The notes beneath the pieces were generated by a model, which saw nothing but the letters and a program-made list of their open reading frames with translations, ran no database searches and had not been told where the DNA came from. A DNA stretch of 6,953 bases, taken from DASTPP01 sp035762175. Lineage in GTDB: Bacteria > Myxococcota_A > Polyangia > Polyangiales > Polyangiaceae. Both the position numbers and the translations under genes were made by a program. Location of the stretch: assembly GCA_035762175.1 (NCBI GenBank), contig DASTPP010000394.1, positions 1 to 6,953 of the forward strand. Reading direction: 5' to 3'. Shown piece after piece: positions 1 to 5,801 of this stretch (its first letter is position 1; each line of letters starts with the position of its first letter).

Positions 1-1020
1 GGCGGGGCCGGCTACATCGGCTCGACGCTGGTGCCCCTTTTGCTCGAGCGCGGGCACCGCGTCACCGTCGTCGATCGCCTCTACTTCGGCGACGAGTCGC
101 TCGAGCCCGCCCGGCGCGCGCACGGCGAGCGGCTGCGCCTCGAGCGCGCCGACGTCCGGAGGGTCGACCCGCGGGTCTTCGAGGGCGCCGACGGCGTCGT
201 CGACCTGGCGGGCATCTCGAACGACCCCGCCTGCGAGCTCGACGAAGAGCTGACGACGAGCGTCAACCTCGAGGGCTCGCGGCGCACCTTCCGGCTCGCG
301 CACGCGGCCGGCGCCGAGCGCGTCGTGTTCGCCTCGTCGTGCAGCGTCTACGGCCACGGCGAGGGCCTGAGCCTGACCGAGTCGTCGCCGCTGCACCCCG
401 TCTCGCTCTACGCGAAGTGCAAGGCCGAGGCCGAAAAGAGCCTGCTCGAGCTCGGCCGCGCGACGGGCCTCTGCGCGACGGCGCTGCGCTTCGCGACGGT
501 CTTCGGCCTCTCGCCGCGCATGCGCTTCGACCTCGCGGTCAACGTGATGACGAAGAACGCCTACACGCGCCAGCGCGTCGTCGTCGAGGGCGGCGGCCGG
601 CAGTGGCGGCCCTTCGTGCACGTCGGCGACGTCGCCGAGGCCATCGCGCGCACGCTCGAGGCGCCCCGGGCGCGCGTCGCGGGCCAGGTCGTCAACGTCG
701 GCAGCGACGAGAACAACATCCGCATCTTGAACCTCGCCTACCGCGTGCGCGACGCCGTGCCCGGCACCCACGTCGAGGTCGACGGCAGCGACCCCGACCG
801 GCGCGACTACAACGTGAACTTCGCGCGCCTCGCCGAGCTCTACGACTGGCGCCCCTCCCGCACCATCGACCACGGCGTCGCCGAGGTGCTCGCCGCGCTG
901 CGCGACGGCCGCGTCGACCCCGACGAGCGGCGCTTCTACACGCTGCGCCAGTACGCCTTTCTGGCCGAAGTCGAGAAGACCTTCCAGCGCGTGGCCATCG
1001 AGGGCCGCGTGCTCACCTGA
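1..1020 (+). CDS. NAD-dependent sugar-nucleotide epimerase/dehydratase (extended SDR), 5' end cut by window
   Basis: The reading frame is open from base 1, so the start codon lies upstream; the in-frame GTG at 31 is not the start, because the cofactor loop precedes it. Numbering from the first visible codon, residues 1-8 (GGAGYIGS) are the glycine-rich NAD(P)-binding turn and Asp25 ends the next beta strand. SSCSVYG (112-118) with Tyr137-x3-Lys141 gives the SDR catalytic set. LRFATVFG (162-169) and PFVHVGDV (204-211) are typical of extended SDRs acting on NDP-sugars. The visible 339 residues are near full family length, so probably only about ten residues are missing. Epimerase, dehydratase and reductase cannot be separated from sequence alone. 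The SCSV motif lacks the Ser-Glu pair of ArnA-type UDP-glucuronate decarboxylases. It is the first visible gene of a sugar operon, 18 nt before the aminotransferase, and presumably acts in the cytosol. Confidence 0.9.
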   Translation, partial: GGAGYIGSTLVPLLLERGHRVTVVDRLYFGDESLEPARRAHGERLRLERADVRRVDPRVFEGADGVVDLAGISNDPACELDEELTTSVNLEGSRRTFRLAHAAGAERVVFASSCSVYGHGEGLSLTESSPLHPVSLYAKCKAEAEKSLLELGRATGLCATALRFATVFGLSPRMRFDLAVNVMTKNAYTRQRVVVEGGGRQWRPFVHVGDVAEAIARTLEAPRARVAGQVVNVGSDENNIRILNLAYRVRDAVPGTHVEVDGSDPDRRDYNVNFARLAELYDWRPSRTIDHGVAEVLAALRDGRVDPDERRFYTLRQYAFLAEVEKTFQRVAIEGRVLT

Positions 1021-1038
1021 GAGCCGGGGCCGCCGAGC

Positions 1039-2175
1039 ATGGCGACGAGACGCGTCGAGTTCTACCGTCACGACCTGGGCGAGGCCGAGCTCGCCTCGCT
1101 GCGCGAGACCTTCGCCGGGCCCTTCCTGACGCTCGGGCCGCGCGTCGGCGCCTTCGAGCGGCGCTTCGCCGACGAGCTCGGCGTGCCGCACGTGGTCGGC
1201 GTCTCGAGCTGCACGCTCGGCCTGCACATGGTGCTGCGCGCCCTCGGCGTCGGCCCCGGCGACGAGGTCGTCACGACGCCCATGAGCTGGGTGTCGACGC
1301 CGAACGCCGCGCTCTACGTCGGCGCGACGCCCGTCTTCGCCGACGTCGACCCCCGCACCGGCCTCCTCGACCCGGCCGCGGTCGAGGCGAAGATCACCCC
1401 CCGCACCCGCGCCATCCTCTGCGTGCACCTGTACGGCCAGATGGCCGACGTCGTCGCGCTGCGCGCGATCGCCGACCGGCGCGGGCTCTTTCTGGTCGAA
1501 GACTCGGCCCACGGCTTCGAGTGCAAGCGCGACGGGCGCCGGCCGGGCCAGGTCGGCGACGCCGCCGTCTTCAGCTTCTACGCCACCAAGACGATCACCT
1601 CGGGCGACGGCGGCGCCGTCGCCACGAAGAGCCCCGAGCTCGACGCGCGCCTGCGCCGCCTGCGCAACCACGGCGTCAGCAAAGACGCGGCCGCCCGCTA
1701 CGGCGGCTCGTACCAGGGCTGGGACATGGTCGAGCTCGGCTTCAAGGGCGCGCTCACCGACGTGCAGGCCGCGCTGCTCCTGCCCCAGCTCGACCGCGCG
1801 CGCGCCCGGCGCGACAAGCGCGACGCGCGCGCCCGGCAGTACGAAGAGCGGCTCGCGGGCGCGGCCGACCTCGTGCTCCTGCCCCGCGTCGGCACGAGCA
1901 CCCACCACCTCTTCCCCGTGCTCGTGCCCCGGGGCCGACGCGACGCGGTGCTCAAGCGGCTCGGCGAGGCGGGCGTCGGCGTCGCCATCAACTACCCGGC
2001 CATCCACACCGTCAGCTACTACGTCGAGCGCTTCGGCCTGCCCGAAGGCGCCCTGCCCAACGCGGCCGACATCGGCGCGCGCACCGTCTCGCTGCCGCTC
2101 TGGCCCGACCTGCCGCCCGCCGACGTCGACTACGTCTGCGACGCGCTGCTCGCCGCGCTCGGGGGCCCGCCGTGA
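1039..2175 (+). CDS. DegT/DnrJ/EryC1/StrS-family PLP-dependent sugar aminotransferase
   Basis: This 378-residue protein has the usual length of the family. Family members transfer an amino group, usually from glutamate, onto a keto-sugar nucleotide. Visible hallmarks are a GVSSCTLGLH phosphate-binding segment (54-63), VTTPMSWVSTPNA (78-90), HLYGQ (130-134), EDSAH (154-158) whose Asp155 should contact the PLP ring nitrogen, and FSFYATKTITSGDGG (178-192) whose Lys184 is the expected Schiff-base lysine. LRNHG (208-212) is also typical. The ATG at 1039 follows the epimerase stop by 18 nt with only a weak purine-rich site (GGGG near 1026-1029). The stop overlaps the start of the downstream glycosyltransferase. 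The keto-sugar is probably supplied by the upstream SDR or by an enzyme outside the window. The same fold also includes ArnB-like, PglE-like and perosamine synthase-like enzymes, so the exact sugar cannot be named. Confidence 0.93.
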   Translation: MATRRVEFYRHDLGEAELASLRETFAGPFLTLGPRVGAFERRFADELGVPHVVGVSSCTLGLHMVLRALGVGPGDEVVTTPMSWVSTPNAALYVGATPVFADVDPRTGLLDPAAVEAKITPRTRAILCVHLYGQMADVVALRAIADRRGLFLVEDSAHGFECKRDGRRPGQVGDAAVFSFYATKTITSGDGGAVATKSPELDARLRRLRNHGVSKDAAARYGGSYQGWDMVELGFKGALTDVQAALLLPQLDRARARRDKRDARARQYEERLAGAADLVLLPRVGTSTHHLFPVLVPRGRRDAVLKRLGEAGVGVAINYPAIHTVSYYVERFGLPEGALPNAADIGARTVSLPLWPDLPPADVDYVCDALLAALGGPP

Positions 2176-3329
2176 CGGGCGCGGCCGCGGCCGGGGCGGC
2201 GGGGCCGGGGGGGCCCGAGTACAGCGTCGTCGTGCCGGTCTTCAACGAAGAGAAGAACGTGCGCCCCCTCGTCGACCGCGTCTCGGCCGAGATGCGCCGC
2301 CTCGGCGAGCCCTTCGAGATCGTGTTCGTCGACGACGGCAGCCGCGACGCGACGGGGCCCATCTTGCGCGCCGCCGTCGCCGAGTACCCCTTCGTGCGGG
2401 CGGTGCGCTTCACGCGCAACTTCGGCCAGGAGGCCGCCGTGCAGGCCGGCTACGCCCACGCCAAGGGCCGCTGGATCATCCAGATGGACGGCGACCTGCA
2501 GAACCCGCCCGAAGAGATCCCCAAGCTGCTCGCGAAGAAGGGCGACGAGTTCGACATCGTCTACGGCGTGCGCAAGAACCGGCAAGACCCGCTCTTCCGC
2601 CGCGCCGCCTCGGTCTCGATGCGCTACGTGATGCGCCGCATGCTCGGCATCGAGCTGCCCGACGACATCTCGACCTTCCGGCTGATGCGCGCCTCGACCG
2701 CGAAGCTTTTGGCCGAGCTGCCCGAGCGGCAGAAGTTCCTCTCGGCGCTCGCCTGCTGGGTCGGCGCCCGCTACACGACGGTCGACGTCGGCCACGCCGC
2801 GCGCGCCGCGGGCCGCACCAAGTACAACCTCGGCAAGCTGCTCAACCACACCTTCGACCTCGTCGTCGGCTTCTCGTCGAAGCCGCTGCGCTACGTCGGA
2901 ATGCTCGGCTTCGCCTGCGCGCTCGTGGGCTTTCTGGCCGGCGCCCGCGCCGTCGCCTACCACCTGCTCTGGGGCACCGCCGTCGGCTGGGCCTCGCTCT
3001 TCTCGGCCGTCTCGGTGCTCGGCGGCATGCAGCTGCTCGCCCTCTCGCTCATCGGCGAGTACGTCGCCCGCATCTACGTGCAGGCCCAGGGGCGCCCCCC
3101 CTACCTCGTCGCCGAGGTGCTCGAGCACGCCGCCGCCCACGCCGCCCTCGGGGCCCCCCGGCACGCCCTGCCGGCCGACCCCGCGCCCGCCGCCTTGACC
3201 GACCACGAGCGCCCCACCTTGATCGCCCCCGGGCCCTCCGACGGCGCCCCCGAGAGCGCCGCCCCGGCCTTCCCGGCGCGGCCGCGCGAGGGCGAGCCCC
3301 ACGCCGCCCGCCCCCTCGAGGCGCCGTGA
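2172..3329 (+). CDS. Polyprenyl-phosphate glycosyltransferase (GT2, GtrB/ArnC/DPM1-like) with two membrane segments
   Basis: The GTG at 2172 overlaps the aminotransferase stop (GTGA); the next in-frame ATG lies inside the catalytic domain, so this start is forced. The protein has 385 residues. The GT-A fold begins with YSVVVPVFNEEKN (17-29), then FVDDGS (52-57) and QMDGDLQNPPEE (104-115), whose D106-x-D108 should bind the metal and nucleotide. Two hydrophobic helices follow, about 240-266 and 273-300, ending in GEYVARIY and the RPPYLV element, as in GtrB/YfdH and ArnC. These enzymes load a sugar from a nucleotide onto undecaprenyl (or dolichyl) phosphate at the inner membrane face. With the neighbouring aminotransferase, an amino-sugar donor is likely but not proven. 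After about residue 316 there is a tail of about 70 residues rich in Ala and Pro, longer than usual for the family. Confidence 0.92.
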   Translation: MTGAAAAGAAGPGGPEYSVVVPVFNEEKNVRPLVDRVSAEMRRLGEPFEIVFVDDGSRDATGPILRAAVAEYPFVRAVRFTRNFGQEAAVQAGYAHAKGRWIIQMDGDLQNPPEEIPKLLAKKGDEFDIVYGVRKNRQDPLFRRAASVSMRYVMRRMLGIELPDDISTFRLMRASTAKLLAELPERQKFLSALACWVGARYTTVDVGHAARAAGRTKYNLGKLLNHTFDLVVGFSSKPLRYVGMLGFACALVGFLAGARAVAYHLLWGTAVGWASLFSAVSVLGGMQLLALSLIGEYVARIYVQAQGRPPYLVAEVLEHAAAHAALGAPRHALPADPAPAALTDHERPTLIAPGPSDGAPESAAPAFPARPREGEPHAARPLEAP

Positions 3330-4549
3330 GCCGCGGCCCCGTCGCCGTCGTCGGCTGCGGCTTCCCGCAGCTCGGCCTCTTGCGCGCCGCCCGCGCGCTC
3401 GGCCTCGAGATCGTCGGGCTCGATTTGAACCCCCGCGCCGTCGGCGTCCCGCTCGCGCACCGCTTCGTCGAGGCCTCGACGGGCGACCCCGACGCCATCG
3501 CCGCCGCCGTGCTCGCCGCGGGGTGCCGGGCGCTGACCACGACCGGCTCCGAGCTCGCCCTGACGACCGCCGCGGCCGTCGCCGCCCGGCTCGGGCTGCC
3601 GTTTTACGCCGACCCCGCGACGGTGCACCGCTGCCAGGCGAAAGACGCCATGCGCGCCGCCTACGCCGCGGCCGGCCTGCCCACCCCCCGCTTTGCGTTC
3701 TGCACGACCGAGGCCGAGGCGCGCCGCTTCGTCGGCGAGGTGGGCTTGCCCGTTGTGGTCAAGCCGGCCCGCGGCTGGGGCCAGCGCGGCGTCGCGCTCG
3801 TCGAAGAGGCGGGCGAGCTCGGCCCGCGGCTCGAGGCCGCCGCCGCCCTGAGCCGCGGCGAGCGCGGCGCCGTCGTCGAAGAGTGCCTGCGCGGGCCCGA
3901 GGTCTCGGTGAACGCGTGGGTCGAGCGGGGCGAGCTCGTCGCGTACTGCGTGACCGACCGCGAGGTCTTCCCCGGCCGCGCGCCGCTCGGCGTGATGCGC
4001 AGCGAGGTCTCGCCCCCCTCGCTCGCCCCGGCGGCGGTCGAGGCCGCCGTGCGTGCGGCCGCCGACGCCGCCCGGGCCCTCGGGCTCGAGCGGGGGCCCT
4101 GCTACTCGCAGGTCTGCCTGACCGAGCGCGGCCCCGTCCTCTTCGAGACGGCCGCCCGCTGTGGCGGCGGCTTCGACGCCGACGTGACGCGCCTCGTCTC
4201 CGGCGTCGACCTCTACGCCCGCCTGCTCGGCGTCGCGCTCGGCGATCCCGCGCTCGAGGCCCAGGGCCCCCTCGGCGACCGGCACCCGGCCGCGCTCGTG
4301 CGCTTCCTCGCCCCGCCGCGGGGGCTAGTGCGCGAGGTCGCGGGCCTCGACGAGGCGCGCGCGAGCCCCGGCGTCGTCGACGCCGCCGTCTACGCCCGCC
4401 CCGGCGACCGCCTCGAGGGCCTGGTCAACGCCGCCTCGCGCGTGGCGCACCTGCTCGTCGTCGGCGCCTCGCGCGCCGAGGCCGTCGCCCGCGCCGACGC
4501 GGCCGAGGCCCGCCTCCGCATCGAGGCGATAGCCGACCCGAACGCCTGA
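3326..4549 (+). CDS. ATP-grasp domain ligase (carbamoyl-phosphate synthase/biotin carboxylase-like)
   Basis: The 407-residue protein starts with a GTG at 3326, overlapping the glycosyltransferase stop by four bases, with GAGG at 3318-3321 as ribosome binding site. The N-terminal pre-ATP-grasp part begins VAVVGCGFPQLGLLRAA (6-22) and contains TTTGSE (71-76). The ATP-grasp core follows: AKDAMR (105-110), LPVVVKPARGWGQRGV (141-156) with the ATP-contacting Lys146, VVEECLRGPEVSVNAWV (183-199), and FETAARCGGGFD (273-284), where Glu274 and Arg278 fit the metal and substrate positions. A small C-terminal domain ends with LLVVGASRAEA (376-386). ATP-grasp enzymes activate a carboxylate as acyl phosphate and join it to an amine or other nucleophile. 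In this operon the acceptor could be an amino sugar or lipid-linked amino sugar, which is inference. A PurT-like formylation role is also possible. The last Ala codon and stop lie in the inverted repeat. Confidence 0.88.
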   Translation: MSRGPVAVVGCGFPQLGLLRAARALGLEIVGLDLNPRAVGVPLAHRFVEASTGDPDAIAAAVLAAGCRALTTTGSELALTTAAAVAARLGLPFYADPATVHRCQAKDAMRAAYAAAGLPTPRFAFCTTEAEARRFVGEVGLPVVVKPARGWGQRGVALVEEAGELGPRLEAAAALSRGERGAVVEECLRGPEVSVNAWVERGELVAYCVTDREVFPGRAPLGVMRSEVSPPSLAPAAVEAAVRAAADAARALGLERGPCYSQVCLTERGPVLFETAARCGGGFDADVTRLVSGVDLYARLLGVALGDPALEAQGPLGDRHPAALVRFLAPPRGLVREVAGLDEARASPGVVDAAVYARPGDRLEGLVNAASRVAHLLVVGASRAEAVARADAAEARLRIEAIADPNA

Positions 4550-4669
4550 GCGCGGTTCGGGGGCCCGCCCGGTACGTCCGCCGGGCACCCCAAACTCGCC
4601 CTTCGGGCTCAGACAGTGGGGCCCCCGCCCTCTGGACGTACCGGGCGGGCCCCCGAACCGCGCTCAGGC
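4544..4669. terminator. 36-bp perfect inverted repeat spanning both convergent stop codons; candidate bidirectional terminator
   Basis: Arms 4544-4579 and 4634-4669 are exact reverse complements (36 of 36). Each begins with GCC TGA, the final Ala codon and stop of the ATP-grasp gene (left) and of the kinase gene (right, on the minus strand). The 54-nt loop can pair further: GGGC 4583-4586 with GCCC 4627-4630, CCCC 4588-4591 with GGGG 4618-4621, ACT 4594-4596 with AGT 4615-4617, and an apical GCCC/GGGC hairpin at 4598-4608. Transcripts from either side would form one long rod. No U-tract follows in either direction, so a textbook intrinsic terminator is not shown; RNase III processing or transcript end protection are alternatives. 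Confidence 0.7.
4605..4641 (+). repeat. Copy A of a putative dispersed repeat motif, in the loop and right arm of the inverted repeat
   Basis: GGGCTCAGACAG at 4605-4616 is repeated exactly on the minus strand at 6949-6938. An ungapped alignment over 37 bases, 4605-4641 against the reverse complement of 6913-6949, gives 29 identities; six of the eight differences are transitions. Both copies allow a GGGC...GCCC stem. A 12-base match alone would be weak in GC-rich DNA; the extended similarity and the fact that both copies lie outside or at the end of genes make it worth recording. Confidence 0.4.
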
Positions 4670-5605
4670 CCCCGCCGCCCGCCAGACCCGCAGCGCGCCC
4701 GGCACCACCTCGAGGCGCATCGGCAGGCGCCCGGGCGTCTCGCCGTCCATGTCGATGAGCGCCTCGTCGCCGCCGACGGGCTCGGCCTCGACGCGCCGGC
4801 CCCGGGCGCTGACGATGTTGGGGCGGCCGAGGTGGGCGCCGCGGTAGACGTCGCGCGTCATGGCCACGACGTCGCGCTTTCGCAGATCGCCGAGCACGAC
4901 GACGTCGAAGCGGCCGTCGCCCGGGTCGGCGTGCGGGGCGATGTGCATTCCGCCGCCGAAGTAGCGGCCGAGGGCGACCGCCGTGTTGAAGGCGGGGCCG
5001 CGGTAGATCTCGGCGCCGTCGACCGAGACGGCCATGCGGGCGTTGCGGTAGCGGGCGAGCGCCGCGGTCGTGGCGAGGAAGAACGAGAGGCGGCCGCCGA
5101 GCCACTTGGGCGCGCGGTTGACATAACGGTCGGCGAGGCCGCCGACGCCGAAGCTCGTGATATTGACGAAGACGTGCCGCCCGGGCCGGCCTTGGTGGTC
5201 GGTCACGTGCGCGAGCCCGAGGTCGACCGGCGCGGCCCGGCCCTCGGCGAGCAGCCCGAGCGCGGCCTCGACGCCGTCGGGGACGCCGAACGTGCGGCGG
5301 TAATCGCACCCGGTGCCCACGGCGAAGGGCAGGACGGCGGGGCCGGCGAGGGGCCGGCCTTCGGCGTCGACGTACGCCTGCACCACCTCGTGCAGGGTGC
5401 CGTCGCCGCCGAGCACGAGCAGCGTCTCGACCCCGGCCTCGGCCGCCTCGCGCACCAGCCGCGCGGCCTGGCCCGGCCCCCCCGTACGCACCACGTCGTA
5501 GGCGAGGCCCCGGCGCCCGAGCGCCTTTTCGAGCGTCGGCAGCTGCCGCAGGGCGCGTCCGGCGCCCGCCTTCGGGTTCACAAGGACTCGCAACGGAGGG
5601 GTCAT
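4664..5605 (-). CDS. Diacylglycerol/lipid kinase family protein (DAGK catalytic domain, YegS/LCB5-like)
   Basis: The 313-residue product matches the usual length of bacterial DAGK-domain lipid kinases, which phosphorylate lipid alcohols such as diacylglycerol at the membrane using ATP. Visible motifs are NPKAGAGRA (10-18), the nucleotide-binding LGGDGTLHE (65-73), FAVGTGCDYRR (94-104), NITSFGVGG (148-156), FNTAVALGRYFGGGMHIAP (206-224), DGRFDVVVLG (230-239) and DMDGE (285-289), in the order typical of YegS/DgkB-type proteins. The usual GTxND motif reads GTGCD here, with Cys100 in the Asn position. No signal peptide or clear membrane helix is seen. The ATG is supported by GAGGGGG just upstream. 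It is convergent with the sugar operon, sharing the inverted repeat at the 3' ends, and divergent from the RRM gene. The lipid substrate cannot be deduced. Confidence 0.9.
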   Translation of the reverse strand: MTPPLRVLVNPKAGAGRALRQLPTLEKALGRRGLAYDVVRTGGPGQAARLVREAAEAGVETLLVLGGDGTLHEVVQAYVDAEGRPLAGPAVLPFAVGTGCDYRRTFGVPDGVEAALGLLAEGRAAPVDLGLAHVTDHQGRPGRHVFVNITSFGVGGLADRYVNRAPKWLGGRLSFFLATTAALARYRNARMAVSVDGAEIYRGPAFNTAVALGRYFGGGMHIAPHADPGDGRFDVVVLGDLRKRDVVAMTRDVYRGAHLGRPNIVSARGRRVEAEPVGGDEALIDMDGETPGRLPMRLEVVPGALRVWRAAGA

Positions 5606-5615
5606 GCGCCCCCTC
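5606..5615 (-). promoter_or_regulatory. Ribosome binding site of the lipid kinase gene
   Basis: Read on the minus strand, GAGGGGG (5615-5609) ends three bases before the ATG at 5605-5603, with the GAGG core six bases from it. This is among the clearest Shine-Dalgarno sites in the window and fixes the kinase start. Confidence 0.65.
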
Positions 5616-5658
5616 TACCCTATCCGATCATCCGCGCCCCCTGCCGCTTCTTGCGCGC

Positions 5659-5686
5659 TTGACGGCCCTTTCGGGCCGCGTATCGT
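5659..5686 (+). promoter_or_regulatory. Candidate sigma70-type promoter for the RRM gene with palindromic spacer
   Basis: TTGACG at 5659-5664 matches five of six bases of the -35 consensus. TATCGT at 5681-5686 matches four of six of the -10 consensus, and the spacer is 16 bp. The spacer is largely a palindrome, CGGCCC-TTTC-GGGCCG (5663-5678), overlapping the -35 end, which could be an operator. Transcription would start near 5693, leaving a leader of about 105-110 nt before the RRM gene. Consensus match only; no experimental support. Confidence 0.45.
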
Positions 5687-5783
5687 GGAAGTCAGAGCTC
5701 GGGCCCGAAGGCGGCTGCCCGCCCCGCGCCCCCCCGACCCAAACCCTTGGTACCTGCGAACCCGTTGGCGATGACGAAAAACC

Positions 5784-5801
5784 GGAGGATGGTAGAGGTT
5801 C
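5784..5801 (+). promoter_or_regulatory. Ribosome binding region of the RRM gene with two possible Shine-Dalgarno sites
   Basis: GGAGG at 5784-5788 is a strong core but lies 13 bases from the ATG at 5802. AGAGG at 5794-5798 is only three bases from it. Neither spacing is optimal, which suggests translation may be tuned or structure-dependent. A short overlapping frame, ATG 5771 to TGA 5812 (13 codons), crosses this site and ends just inside the RRM gene. Confidence 0.45.

Larger units (their letters stand above)
5606..5801. other. Divergent intergenic region between lipid kinase and RRM gene
   Basis: These 196 bases separate two genes transcribed away from each other. They hold the kinase ribosome binding site, a sigma70-like promoter pointing right, small stems (CGGCCC/GGGCCG at 5663-5678 and GGCGG/CCGCC at 5710-5723) and a noticeably less GC-rich stretch at about 5740-5800 just before the RRM start. 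I could not find a convincing leftward promoter for the kinase. Confidence 0.7.

Noticed and set aside
31..33. GTG as start codon of the epimerase
   Set aside because: The in-frame sequence upstream to base 1 encodes the GGAGYIGS cofactor loop, which the fold needs; the gene continues beyond the window edge.
339..2171. Long open frame in phase with the glycosyltransferase, upstream of its GTG
   Set aside because: It encodes an Arg/Pro/Ala-rich product with no family features and lies over two well-supported genes in another frame; it is a GC-rich shadow.
2130..4285. Long minus-strand open frames opposite the glycosyltransferase and ATP-grasp genes
   Set aside because: Low-complexity Gly/Ala/Arg-rich translations without motifs, antisense to convincing genes; typical of very GC-rich DNA.
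3523..5662. Plus-strand open frames over the ATP-grasp gene and opposite the lipid kinase
   Set aside because: Compositionally biased shadows; the kinase motifs are only on the minus strand.
5741..5768. Near direct repeat AACCCTTGG / AACCCGTTGG before the RRM gene
   Set aside because: Too short and imperfect to separate from chance; recorded only as a possible protein-binding repeat.
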